A program made the position numbers and the translations under genes. 64,000 nucleotides of DNA from Liolophura sinensis (Eukaryota > Mollusca > Polyplacophora > Chitonida > Chitonidae). The DNA is taken from assembly GCF_032854445.1 (NCBI RefSeq), contig NC_088304.1:17089850-17153849 (forward strand), given 5' to 3'. Positions 1 through 8,395 of the stretch are shown one piece after another. Every line of letters starts with the position of its first letter. Within the stretch, counting starts at the first letter, position 1. Under the pieces are notes generated by a model that worked only from the letters and a program-made list of their open reading frames with translations, made no database searches and had not been told where the DNA came from.

Positions 1-35
1 TAGGTATACAACGCATATAATGAATCATCATCATC

Positions 36-342
36 ATGGGATCTCCCACTCAGGCGGCGCAGGCGCTGGAAACGACCAGCCCACCGTCCGCGGACGGCCA
101 GCCTCTGGGCGAAGTTAGTCGGCACGGTGCAAGACTTGCGAGGCTACAAAGAAGTCATCCACAGCATGCTTGAAGACGGCCGCGTCAATGCGGGCCGGCT
201 GCTTGTGCTGAAGCTCTTCACCAACGACGTGTGCGCTTCGGTGGAGCACCCCCAGCCCATCCGGCAGTATTATGAAAACCGGCTGCTGCCCGAGCTAATG
301 AGGCAACAACCCTACCCCCAGGGCCCTCCCCAGAACAAATAG
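36..342 (+). pseudogene. small hypothetical protein at left edge of viral element, probably frameshifted
   Basis: The readable part runs from a GTG at 127 to the stop at 342 (71 residues) and ends in a Pro/Gln-rich tail. The same frame is open back to position 4 without an ATG. An ATG at 36 in another frame gives a Gly/Ser/Thr/Pro-rich start that stops at 171. The simplest reading is one gene starting at 36 with a frameshift near 100-125, but I cannot prove the join. No catalytic motif, membrane segment or known family is recognised. It lies about 100 bp upstream of the next gene on the same strand, so it may belong to the left gene cluster of the element. It could also be a chance open frame in GC-rich sequence. 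Confidence 0.35.
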
Positions 343-446
343 AGGCTCCCAGCCCCATCTCGTGTCGCAGTTAGACACATCGGTCTTTCAGTATATCCCC
401 CGCCGAAACACGTACCAGAACGACCAACCAGAACGACAAAACAGAC

Positions 447-1392
447 ATGGCGTCTAATAATGTCATCTTCGACTGCGCTGAGCTCATCGCCGCTTGCGAG
501 GCCGCCAAGGCCTCCGGCAAGCCGCTTTCGACGGTCTTCTCGATTGAAACCTCCGCCCACCGGGGCCCAAACGGTACGAAGTACATGGGGCTCCACGCCG
601 CCACCCCAGGCAAGAAGGGGCGGCTGATGGTGCGAGTTCTCAAGGAGAAGCACGTCGGCCAAATCCCCCCCGTCAAGTACACGAAGGCCCACCGCGAACG
701 CCACCCCACCCTCAATGTGCAGCTATACAAGGACCGCATCGAGACAGACGACCAAGGCGGCTCCAAAGGAGCCCTGCCCGGCGGCGACCAGAAGTCCGAG
801 TACTTCCGCGTCCGCCAGTTTGTGGATGAATTCTTCAACGCGACGATGAAGGAACGCCTAACCGACGGGATCATCATCCTCCGGGATGCTCGCTGCAAGG
901 ACTACCCGCCCGGAGTGGTCGTCGTGCCCAACACCACAATCGTCCCGCTCTTCCAGACCCACGTGTCGATGGAGGCAAAAACGGATCCCGGTACTTAGCT
1001 GGCAAATCCGATCTGCCGCACGAACATGAAGTTCGACAAGGACACACGCCTCCCCAAAAAGGCCACAATCTTCGACTACACGAAGGCCCACCGCGACGCC
1101 AAGACTGGCAAGCGCACCTATGAGCCTCTAACCTTTGACGGCCACCCGGTGACGGCGCACAGTGTCTACCTGATCCACTCCCACTCGGTCTTCAGCGGCA
1201 TCGTCAATATGAACGCCGTCTGCGCCTCGAACATGGGGCCTCTTCATTCCCTCAGAGATGGAGATGGTCGTCGTGGAGCTGCCCGCCAGCCACAGTATCA
1301 CGGTCCACAACGTCTTCGAGGGAGACGAGCTCGACGACGGCGACACCGCGGCCCCGCCCACTAGTCGCCGTACCACCAAGGGGGGTCGCTAG
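447..1392 (+). pseudogene. viral-element gene of unknown function, broken by one TAG and one frameshift
   Basis: An ATG at 447 opens a frame of 183 codons ending at TAG 996-998. The same frame stays open after that stop to about 1240, and coding character then moves to another frame that ends at TAG 1390-1392. The total would be about 315 residues. The two halves each carry the short motif YTKAHR (near 678 and 1077), which suggests an internal duplication or a repeated surface element. The C-terminal tail is acidic, then Ser/Thr/Arg-rich. There is no transmembrane segment and no enzyme motif I can name; a nucleic-acid-binding or virion role is only a guess. It is followed by an A-rich spacer and converges on the minus-strand gene at 1528-2225. 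Confidence 0.6.
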
Positions 1393-1527
1393 CGCAAAAA
1401 AAACAAAAAAAAAAAAACAAATCCGGAGCCCACCGTTAGGGTGGTGATTAATTGGAAACAGGGGAGCTATAAACCAGGCCTTTTTGGACCATGGGTTCGA
1501 GCCCAACACTGGGCACCTCCCAGAACA
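1393..1527. other. A-rich spacer between convergent genes
   Basis: This spacer separates a plus-strand gene ending at 1392 from a minus-strand gene ending at 1528. It holds an A-rich run (about 1396-1422). A pol III B-box-like string GGTTCGAGCCC lies near 1494-1504, but no convincing tRNA fold surrounds it. Confidence 0.5.
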
Positions 1528-2225
1528 TCATTCGGAAAGAGCGTTTTTCAGCTCTTGCTGAGCTAATTTTCGGCCGCGATCTATAAGCTGTTTTTTCGTG
1601 CTTTCATCGATCTCTACGGCGTTGAAAGCCTTACGAGACTTAGCGCGTATCTCCTGCTTTAGATCAGAATAGTTCTTAAGCTCCTGAACGACTTGCTTGA
1701 ACTCTACGTCCGAAATAACACCATCAGATAATGCCGTAGATACCTGCGCACGGATGCTGTTAAGTTTGGCCTCAGCCAACAGCCGTATATCGTTATGTTT
1801 CTTGGCCTTTGCCTGAAGTCGGCGGCTATCGAATTTTCCGGCGATATTTAAAACACCGCAAGCTAGGGCCGCAGCTTCCATGGCCAAGACAGCAGGGGCT
1901 GCAATTATTGTTGTGAGTAGTCCAACACTTGCAACCCCTAGTCCCAAACCGGTCGTGAGCATGGCCGAATCAAGGGCCTCGGTGGCTAAGACACCGCGCC
2001 GGTACTTTTGGTACAAGGCCCGGCGGAGATCTCGCTCAGATTCAAGCTGCCTCTGTATTTCGCTGATATACTGTAGGCGATGTTCGTGCGCCACGCTCTC
2101 CGGCGGCGCGGTCGGGGCCAGGGGTTTTGAACCATAATCGTCGGCGCGGTCGGGGCCAAGGGGTGGTCATCCGTAATCGTCGGCAAGGAGTCTTCATCCG
2201 TGATCGCTGGGTACAGTCGTCCCAT
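1528..2225 (-). pseudogene. Polinton-type accessory protein with hydrophobic core and coiled coils (frameshifted near its N terminus)
   Basis: The well-preserved part reads from 2094 down to the TGA at 1528 (188 residues). It has an amphipathic, Arg/Glu-rich helix (about residues 1-35), a long apolar Gly/Ala/Leu/Val stretch (about 45-85) that could form a membrane hairpin, then charged helices to the end. No ATG precedes the preserved frame. A plausible true start is the ATG at 2225 (protein beginning MGRLYPAITDE), in another frame, so a shift lies near 2130-2140 inside a 38-bp tandem repeat. I recall similar uncharacterised proteins in Polinton-like elements of invertebrates, but no biochemical function. 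A membrane-active role in entry or exit is inference from the apolar core. Confidence 0.65.
2105..2181. repeat. two tandem 38-bp copies in the N-terminal coding part of the accessory gene
   Basis: Copies begin at 2105 and 2143 with the shared string GGCGCGGTCGGGGCCA and end in a shared AATCGTC. The second copy is about one base longer. The unit is not a multiple of three, so the duplication itself can explain the frame change at this point. On the minus strand both copies encode a Pro-Leu-Ala-Pro-Thr-Ala-Pro peptide in different frames. Confidence 0.7.
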
Positions 2226-2235
2226 ATTGTCCGTC

Positions 2236-3087
2236 CTACGAATCAACAACGTCGGTAAACTCTAAATCGTCATCGGGAATACTAACACGAAATCTGAGAA
2301 GTTTTATACCGGACTCTAAATAGATGTAATCGAGAGTGACATCGCTCCCTGCAAAGACCCGTATATCCTCGAGAGAGCTCCAGATGACTGGGTCGCCCTG
2401 GGCATGTAATTTGATCATAAGTCTGAGCTCCTTTCCATCGTGCTCTGCAGGCCACTTTAATCTCACCCCGTTAATCAAGGAGGAACGGCGCTGAGAGTCC
2501 GCGCCAAGTATGATGTTGAAGATAAGTATAGATCCAGGGTTTATTCGTAGCATGGACAAAGATATACTTGTTTGCGCGCTAAGACGTATGGTATCTACAC
2601 CTTTGTCCACAGATAGTGCGAAGTAACCTCTTCCACCCTTAACTATGTAACACTTGCTTTCTGGTACCCACAACACGAAAGAGGCTCCGGAGTTGAAAAC
2701 TTTTTTCACCTCGGACCCGGTGATCTGGACCGACATCGGGGTCACCTTTACATCTATCAACCAATCGGGGTCGCGAGCTCTGGTAAGAACAAAGCGGTCT
2801 TCAAGGCGAATTAATGAGAATTTTTGTTCTTCAATCACCTCAGACGGCGACCTGCGCTCTTGCTCTGCAGAGGATGAGACATCTTGAAGGGAAGCAAACG
2901 TGGCAGGTTCTGCTTGCCCCCCCCCTTCCCCCTTAATCTTTTTGCGGCTGTACTTGCCACTTTGAAACTCGAAGGCGTAGATTTTACCTTCCTGGCCTTG
3001 AAGTTCAAACTCCGACACATCAGCCAAGTCGCTTACGCTTAAAGACAGGCACGCAGACCTGGGGCCGGCTGCGTCCACCATACTCAT
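2236..3087 (-). CDS. hypothetical beta-rich virion-type protein
   Basis: An intact 283-codon frame runs from ATG 3087 to TAG 2236. The first ~100 residues are Ser/Lys/Glu-rich and probably flexible. They include a Lys-Gly-Glu-Gly-Gly-Gly stretch coded by a G-rich run (2917-2936). The remainder alternates short apolar and polar segments, as in an all-beta fold. There is no enzyme motif and no membrane helix. The start overlaps the stop of the upstream gene in an ATGA arrangement, so the two are probably co-transcribed. The pairing of two beta-rich proteins fits minor capsid, spike or penton-like parts of a jelly-roll virus, but this rests on context. It is one of few genes here without a visible break. 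Confidence 0.6.
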   Translation of the reverse strand: MSMVDAAGPRSACLSLSVSDLADVSEFELQGQEGKIYAFEFQSGKYSRKKIKGEGGGQAEPATFASLQDVSSSAEQERRSPSEVIEEQKFSLIRLEDRFVLTRARDPDWLIDVKVTPMSVQITGSEVKKVFNSGASFVLWVPESKCYIVKGGRGYFALSVDKGVDTIRLSAQTSISLSMLRINPGSILIFNIILGADSQRRSSLINGVRLKWPAEHDGKELRLMIKLHAQGDPVIWSSLEDIRVFAGSDVTLDYIYLESGIKLLRFRVSIPDDDLEFTDVVDS

Positions 3088-3764
3088 TGTATTTCTAGGG
3101 TAGCACTGAGATACCCTACATTCATATACTTGCCGTCTTTGTCTAAAAGCGCCACGGTCAAGTGCGTTATATAGTCGGCGCGCAAGGCTTTGTACTGTGG
3201 GTTGGGAAATGAAACCGTCTTCCCGCAGTTTATCCCTTCACCAGTCACGGCGATGGCCTGAAGTAGTGTGGAACCGCCACTGAAACCTGAGGTTTTTCTC
3301 ACGTTTTCTGAGGTGCTCAGTTCATCCAAATGCACGAAGACTTCTTTGTGTGAGACCAAGTTAGGTAGATTTTCACCCTCCACAGTCCCATAGATATACT
3401 TATTTGAGCCCAGGAAACCTAAGATTGGGGCAAGCCGCGCGAGCGCTATGGCGATATTTATAGGGATGGTAAGGACTAGGCGGCCCGTCGCTTCATTCAT
3501 TTTCAGAGAAATCCCATGCGGGCGGAATATGTCCTTGTCCAGCATACAGACATTGTAGTAGCCCGACGGCACATCAATATATTTGCTCCTTCCAAGCCGG
3601 GGATTGTTATTAAGCAAGGAGCCCACTTCGGTGGGGATATTCACCCAGTTCGGGTAGAATGTTATCTCGCGAAGGGCGGTTTTAAGGCGGCCGTCGAGGT
3701 TGTTAAGGGCATGAGGCAGCGTGTGCTGTGCCCCATTTAGAATGTCAGTCAATGTGATGAACAT
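3084..3764 (-). CDS. putative minor structural protein of the Polinton-like element
   Basis: The frame is open from a GTG at 3773, but the ATG at 3764 (MFITLTDIL) is the better start, giving 226 residues to TGA 3084. An N-terminal block reads LPHALNNLDGRLKTALREI followed by a Trp-containing FYPNWVNI. I associate this layout (short beta strand, Leu-rich loop, 'ALxEI' then an aromatic-Trp-Asn turn) with structural proteins of invertebrate Polintons. A hydrophobic IAIALARLAPILGFLG segment is mid-protein. The start is only 10 bp from the start of the plus-strand gene at 3775, so the pair is divergent with promoters buried in coding sequence. Its stop overlaps the next gene by 4 bp (ATGA). A penton or minor capsid role is inferred, not shown. 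Confidence 0.6.
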   Translation of the reverse strand: MFITLTDILNGAQHTLPHALNNLDGRLKTALREITFYPNWVNIPTEVGSLLNNNPRLGRSKYIDVPSGYYNVCMLDKDIFRPHGISLKMNEATGRLVLTIPINIAIALARLAPILGFLGSNKYIYGTVEGENLPNLVSHKEVFVHLDELSTSENVRKTSGFSGGSTLLQAIAVTGEGINCGKTVSFPNPQYKALRADYITHLTVALLDKDGKYMNVGYLSATLEIQ

Positions 3765-3774
3765 TTTAGCCACG

Positions 3775-4194
3775 ATGAACAGCGAGGCTTACAGGTTCAA
3801 TAGAAAGGCCACTTACAAAGCCGGGGCATTTCATAATATCCAAACCCACGCAGAGCAGCTCACGCGATTTGACATCTACATCGATGAAAAGAAGGCCTTT
3901 CCAGTCTAGTTCACAGATGTGATGGCCAAGTACCGGCTGCCACAGGTAACCGACAATGAAATTGTTCGGGCCTGGAACACCAATCCTATGCAATTCTGGC
4001 AGAACCAAGTGAACTTCGCGGTCTGGTGCGCAACCACGGGCTGCGGCGTCTCTGCAAAAGACCATCTTCTCGCCCCCGGAGGCAAAAAAGACTCCCCAAA
4101 GCAAAAGAATCACGATGCGGAGAAGACAGCCATCGTCGTGGCTGGGGTTGGTATCGGCTTACTATGCTGTGGACTATGCGTTAAATACTTGTGA
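3775..4194 (+). pseudogene. conserved Polinton-associated protein, interrupted by TAG and probably truncated
   Basis: From ATG 3775 the frame reads 44 codons to TAG 3907-3909 and then continues in the same frame to TGA 4192-4194. The part after the stop contains KYRLPQVT, AWNTNP and FAVWCATTGCGVS. I recognise these as hallmarks of a conserved but uncharacterised protein family found in cnidarian and other invertebrate Polinton-like elements; this is recollection, not a search. The usual family protein, as I recall it, is longer. Here it ends in a Lys-rich linker and an apolar tail (AIVVAGVGIGLLCC) that is antisense to the end of the opposite-strand gene. That suggests a deletion junction near 4075-4110. 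Confidence 0.6.
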
Positions 4195-5454
4195 ACAGCC
4201 ACGATCATTAGGCCACCTACTGCGACGACTAGAGCCCAGATATTATCGGCCAGCCACCCAACCGCTTTCCCGAGAAGGTTCAGTAGCCAATAATACCCGG
4301 AATCGCAGCGGCAGCCTTCCCAGCCAGCTTGCCAAGGGCGCGCGCCAGGGACTGGAGATGCTTTTTCACCTATTCTTTAAGACCACGCGCGTCGGATGGA
4401 GGTGGCGTTGGCTGGATGCCCCCGCCGGACCCGCCAGTCAGCGCCAACTTTATCGCTATCCCCAGTGTCGAGATCGCCATCCCAATTGCCGTGAGAATGG
4501 AGACCACGGTTATTCCCTGCTCCCAGAAGAGGGTGCGGACGCGCTCGGCCAGACTGGTATCCTTGTGTAGGATGCGATCGACCGTCTGCTTAATTGCGGC
4601 GTATTTGCGTGCGAAGGGCTTCGGCCGTTAAAGAGGCTGCTTCGAGCCGGGCCACCCTCTCGTCCTCGAGATTCCTTATCCGGTCTGCGATCCAACGCCG
4701 GGAGAATTCATCAGTGGCCTTCTCCAACTTCTGTTTTTGTTTTGCGATGTCCTTATCGAGACTTGACAGCTTGGCGAGGTTATTCGCGTGTTCGCCTTCC
4801 GAGGCCTGCAGTGCCTTGTCAAGCCCCAGAAACTCTCGCATGGGAAGAGGAGGGTCGTTTTTCGTTTCAAGAGCCTGCACGACCTCACTATCCGTCAAGC
4901 TTGTTTCCAGTGTGTGCACAGCATCAGCGGCCTTTTTCGCTGGTTGGCTTAAATCCTTCAGCTCCATGGAATCTGCCTCGCCGGCCGCGGCACCGAGTTC
5001 TGAACTCGCTGTCTCCAGGACTGCGACTGCTGCCGGATGCAACGATGTCTGTTCTTTTCTTTTCCAGTCTATAAAGCCCATCCCCCCCTTCCCCCTTAAC
5101 AACATTAACCGCTCCTTTATTGGCGACTGTTGAGAGGGCTAGCGGTTCACCTGTTCGTTTGTTGATGATGTCCAGTTTTGGGTGGGCCACGAGTCGCAGA
5201 CGCCCTTGGACAACCTTAAACTTCGTGTAATCGCGAAAGAGGGGGGTAAGGCTGGGATCCGCCTTCGCCAAGGCATCGTAATAATCATTCACGGCGGCCT
5301 GCGTCAGCTCTTGTTGAAGGTTATTGGCGGTCGCACCCCGGCTTTGTTGCTCGGGAACATCACCACCTGCACGGAGAGTTGTCTGCTCGTCGTCGATGTT
5401 GTTGTCCTCCTGGGCGTCGTCGAACGCCGGATTATCAAAGTCAAAGTCTGCCAT
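4110..5454 (-). pseudogene. structural/membrane-associated viral gene with acidic N terminus, coiled coil and apolar C terminus; multiply broken
   Basis: The likely start is ATG 5454 (MADFDFDNPAF), followed by an Asp/Glu/Asn-rich disordered region and a globular stretch to about 5100. Coding then shifts frame inside a G-run (plus 5082-5099) and goes on to about 4600. That part includes a charged coiled coil (roughly 4640-4830 on the plus map). A second frame change lies near 4600-4615. Beyond it are an apolar segment (about 4440-4525), a Pro/Gly linker, an in-frame TAG (4370-4372) and a second apolar Trp-rich segment (about 4200-4290). The reading may end at 4110, overlapping the 3' end of the plus-strand gene. 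I recall this architecture from Polinton-like elements, where it is uncharacterised; a virion-core or membrane role is inference. Confidence 0.6.
5082..5099 (-). other. G-run motif at a frame change
   Basis: The minus strand reads TTAAGGGGGAAGGGGGGG here, exactly where coding moves from one frame to another in the gene at 4110-5454. The same 18 bases occur in the coding part of another gene at 2919-2936, where the last run has nine G. Slippage in the run is the simplest cause of the break. Confidence 0.7.
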
Positions 5455-5498
5455 AATCCTCGTATTGAACATTGCAAGGTATACCTTCAATACACACA
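5455..5498. promoter_or_regulatory. 44-bp divergent promoter with nested dyad symmetry
   Basis: This spacer separates the divergent start codons at 5454 (minus) and 5499 (plus, major capsid). It contains a perfect 12-bp palindrome, AAGGTATACCTT, at 5476-5487. It also contains an 8-bp inverted repeat, GTATTGAA at 5462-5469 and TTCAATAC at 5486-5493. The inverted repeat is centred at 5477.5, one base from the centre of the spacer. GGTATA-like strings face both ways. A shared bidirectional core promoter or operator for two late structural genes is the natural inference; no transcript data are available. Confidence 0.55.
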
Positions 5499-6776
5499 AT
5501 GGATGCATACGGACGCAGGCTAAACCCTTTCAGAACACTCCGTAAGCCTCGGGGGGTACAAGGTGTACGGCAGTCCTTGGTCGTCACCAACAACCCGAGT
5601 ACGATCGACCAGAATCAACAACTCTTGGTCCACCTCGGCGCAAATGACGTCATTGTGCCCGGTACCGTGCGCTTGGCCTTCTCGATCACGATCAATTCAT
5701 CCGACCCGAACGCCACAGTGGTCGGGAATCTCGGACGCACATTAGTCAAGCAAACCACGATCAGAATCAGCGGGAATGAGGTAATGTCCATCGACGACTC
5801 TGATGTGTTTCATTGCTACGGCGACTTATGGCTGACCAAAAACGAACGGCGGAATGCGGCCTACCAAGGCATCGGCAGCGAAAACATGCTTAAACTTCGA
5901 GTCGGAGCGGAGGGCGCAAGTGACGACGATACTGGAGAAAGTGCCATCGCTCGCGCCTTTGGTAGCCGGTTCCACATCCCGCTAGACTTTGAGATTCTAG
6001 ATAGCCACATGCCATTCTACCAGAGTGCTTTGGCCGACCGACTGGAGTACGAACTGACGTTCAACGATTACAGCCGGGTCATCCAGGCAACAGACGATGC
6101 CGACGCGACTTACACCATCGACAACATCAGCCTGGAGTTCGATATGGTCACCGAAGAGGAGCTCGCTAGACAGATCCGCACTCAGTTTGCCGGGGGCGTC
6201 TCCATTCTGTATGATCGCGACCTCCGCCACCGAAAGTTTGTGAAGGACAAGTCTGATACTCTCTGGAACATAAACCTGAACACGCCCGCGAGAGCAATGA
6301 AGGGCATCCTCATGCTGTTCGAGGCTAAAAGTACCCCGTGGAATAGGAGGTCGGAATCCTTTTACAACCCGAAGATCACCAAAGTAGAAGTCACAAGAGA
6401 AGGGGTCCCAAATCAGTTGTACAGCTAGGACATGCGGGCGTACCAGCAATGGGGCGAGGTCCAGAGGTTCTTCGCCAGCTCACCCCTACGGAAGCGGGAC
6501 CCTGAGGTGGCCAGGGTCGTTAAAGACTTAGGCCTGGCAGACGTCTCCCTGGAAGAGTTCTTGACGCACAAGCACGCCTTCTGGCTTGACCTTCGGCCAA
6601 GCGACGATGACGAGCTGCATGACAGTGGGAAGCGCGTTCTGAACGCCAGCAAGGGGATTACGATACAGGTGACAAAAGAGAGAGAAAATCCCGGCGTGTT
6701 GAACGTATATCTCTATGTGATCATGGACGCAAAGCTGCACATCGAGAATGGTAGATTCGTTAGCGCGCTTTATTGA
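5499..6776 (+). pseudogene. MCP: major capsid protein (hexon-like, double jelly-roll) of Polinton/adintovirus-like element, one in-frame TAG
   Basis: The frame starts best at ATG 5499 (MDAYGRRLNPF); an upstream in-frame ATG at 5472 lies in the divergent promoter. It runs to TAG 6426-6428 and continues in the same frame to TGA 6774-6776, about 425 codons in all. I recognise the protein as the hexon-like major capsid family of invertebrate Polintons from its start, the ISGNEVMSIDDSDVFHCY block, PLDFEILDSHMPFYQSAL, the LEYELTFNDYSRVIQA block and SDTLWNINLNTPARAMKG. The double jelly-roll fold is family knowledge. About 310 residues precede the TAG and about 115 follow it, so loss of the tail would remove much of the second barrel region. 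The 3' end overlaps the ATPase start by 29 bp, as in a compact viral operon-like block. This is the least damaged large gene here. Confidence 0.85.
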
Positions 6777-7364
6777 TGACGCCCACTGCGCGATTATTTG
6801 TGGGCAGACGAACTGCAGCAAAACAGTCTTCGTGCTGGACCTGTTTGAGGGCCCTTCCCGCGGTTTCTTTCATCACATTGTGATCCTGTGCCCCACTCTT
6901 AAACATAACGAGGCGTTCCGGCGGCGATGGATACTGCTTGACCCTTAGGTCTATTGTTTTGACCCCGGCGAGCGGCTCAACGACTGTCTGAGAGCTTTCT
7001 ACAGATTGTTCGAGGGGAAGCCCACCCTATACATCATCGATGATTGTAGCGCGTTGGAGGCGATGAAGAAGAAACAAAAAGCGCTGTCATTCATGGCTTT
7101 CTCGGGCCGTCATACAAAGTAAAGCGTCTGGGTCCTCACTCAGAAATACAACACCGTGCGGAAAAAGACTTTCGCGAGCAGACAAGGTGGGTGACTTTAT
7201 TCCACTGCAAAGCTTGGCACTCGTTCAACGAATGCCTGGAGGAGAACCACATCATCGAGGCCGAGAGCGAAAAGGCAGAGGTTCGACAGAAGCTCAAGAA
7301 GAATCTGCATTCTAAGCTCCTGCTAATGACCGACACGCCCGCCACATCTAAGATTATATATTAG
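6748..7364 (+). pseudogene. packaging ATPase (A32/FtsK-HerA type), broken
   Basis: ATG 6748 overlaps the end of the capsid gene. The Walker A region reads CGQTNCSKT at residues 18-26. The glycine normally found before Lys in GxxxxGK[ST] is Ser here (codon 6817-6819, AGC). A Walker B-like strand, LYIIDDCS, lies at about 7027-7050, followed by an SFMAFSGRH block and a WVLTQKYN sensor-like block. Breaks are TAG 6946-6948, TAA 7120-7122 and a frameshift near 7150-7175; the last frame ends at TAG 7362-7364. The length, near 205 codons, fits the short genome-packaging ATPases of Polintons, which pump DNA into capsids. Its position directly after the capsid gene supports the call. The Ser for Gly change would be expected to weaken nucleotide binding. 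Confidence 0.8.
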
Positions 7365-7386
7365 ACGTACCCGCCCCTACGTATGC

Positions 7387-7986
7387 ACGGATACCGACGA
7401 GCTTATAGACGAGATTCTGGGCGCAGAGAAGGTGCCCGGCCCCAGCCAACAGCCCGGCCCCAGGCAACAGCCCGACCCCAGCCAACAAGATGATGCACGG
7501 CAGCTCAGGGATAGGCTGGCGGCACTTGCTGCGGGTGGGCAGGCCAAGCGATATCTGGGAAAAGACGTAACAGCCGCTGAGATCGACGCCATGAGCGACA
7601 AAGACGTTGAAAGGCTGCACTCCCGTTACGAGGCTAAGCTCGGTGCGCGGATGGTTAACGGTCTCGGAGGTATGTTCTTGAGATCATATGTAAGGGCGGC
7701 CAGCTGGCTCCTACCAATCCCACCCGAGAATCGACCAATGCTCATGGCACAGCTCGCCACCGACCCATTTGTTGAACAGGCGCTTAGCAGTGCTAGCTGC
7801 TGGCTATACTACTGCTATGGTAAGTACTTGGCGCCGTTAACCATGGCGCTGACCACTGCTGAGCACTGCTCATTTGAACACCACTGCTGTCCTAGAAATG
7901 AGCCGTATGATCCAGAGGAACATGACTACAACGAATCCGGAAGGCCCAAAGGAAGCGGAGGGGGTGACAGCGGATTCTACGAATGA
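7387..7986 (+). CDS. hypothetical Polinton-associated protein with N-terminal Pro/Gln repeats
   Basis: The frame is open from about 7330 to TGA 7986 and shows coding character from about 7387 (TDELIDEILG), just after the ATPase stop. No ATG is available there; the codon at 7387 is ACG, so the start may have been lost, and the first GTG is at 7432. Three 6-residue repeats of the PGPSQQ type (7435-7488) precede a helical region with RYLGKDVTAAEID and a second block, PIPPENRPM to YLAPLTMALTTAEH. I recall this family next to packaging ATPases of invertebrate Polintons, without known function. No membrane helix is clear. The last ~65 bp overlap the next gene in another frame, so the original stop may have been earlier. 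Confidence 0.55.
   Translation, partial: TDTDELIDEILGAEKVPGPSQQPGPRQQPDPSQQDDARQLRDRLAALAAGGQAKRYLGKDVTAAEIDAMSDKDVERLHSRYEAKLGARMVNGLGGMFLRSYVRAASWLLPIPPENRPMLMAQLATDPFVEQALSSASCWLYYCYGKYLAPLTMALTTAEHCSFEHHCCPRNEPYDPEEHDYNESGRPKGSGGGDSGFYE
7435..7488 (+). repeat. three 18-bp coding repeats
   Basis: Three consecutive 18-bp units of the form CCCGGCCCCAGCCAACAG encode PGPSQQ, PGPRQQ and PDPSQQ. They keep the frame and probably form a flexible linker near the N terminus of the hypothetical protein. Confidence 0.85.
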
Positions 7987-8395
7987 CGGCCCTGTGAAGA
8001 ATCCCAAAAGAGTCGCTGCGGGTCGAGCGGGTGGTGCAGCGAGAAAGGCCAAGGCTGAAAAGCTCAAGGACGAGCTGCGCGAGGCAAAGTCTGCTTTGCT
8101 TGGCGCAGCTGATTCCACCAAAAAACAGCCGGATTCTACGAAGGAGGGGGAGGCCGCGAAGGAACCGGATTCTACAAAGGCACATCAAATCACCGACTGG
8201 AGGGCGCCCCTGGCGTTATTAGGCGTTGGCAGCCTTGCAGTAATAGTGTTGTTACGCGTCTGGCGCAGCCGCTATACAGCACGAGGTGCAGATATTACAC
8301 CGAATGCAGATATCACGCCGCAAGAAAAGAATCTCCATTTGAATACACGTCGCGACCCTTTCTATATAGATCAGGATGTCTACTCCACCCGGTGA
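7922..8395 (+). CDS. small Lys/Ala-rich protein with one transmembrane helix
   Basis: The frame is open from an ATG at 7874, but the ATG at 7922 (MTTTNPEGPKEAEG) gives the start I expect for this family, about 157 residues to TGA 8395. The N-terminal third is disordered and has DST(N/K) peptides repeated four times. A basic AARKAKAEKLKDELREAK helix is followed by a single apolar segment, APLALLGVGSLAVIVLLRVW (about residues 96-115), and a polar tail. I recall comparable single-pass proteins in invertebrate Polinton-like elements; the function is unknown. The basic stretch plus membrane anchor could link DNA or capsid to membrane, which is inference only. The 3' end overlaps the next start by 20 bp. 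No break is seen. Confidence 0.6.
   Translation: MTTTNPEGPKEAEGVTADSTNDGPVKNPKRVAAGRAGGAARKAKAEKLKDELREAKSALLGAADSTKKQPDSTKEGEAAKEPDSTKAHQITDWRAPLALLGVGSLAVIVLLRVWRSRYTARGADITPNADITPQEKNLHLNTRRDPFYIDQDVYSTR

Noticed and set aside
312-898. Minus-strand open frames opposite the gene at 447-1392
   Set aside because: They are antisense shadows in GC-rich coding sequence, with low-complexity translations.
1440-1510. tRNA gene or tRNA-derived SINE suggested by GGTTCGAGCCC
   Set aside because: The T-arm has mismatches, no matching acceptor or anticodon stem could be paired by eye, and the A-box spacing is off.
5997-6449. Minus-strand 150-codon frame opposite the capsid gene
   Set aside because: Antisense shadow; the plus strand has clear capsid motifs.
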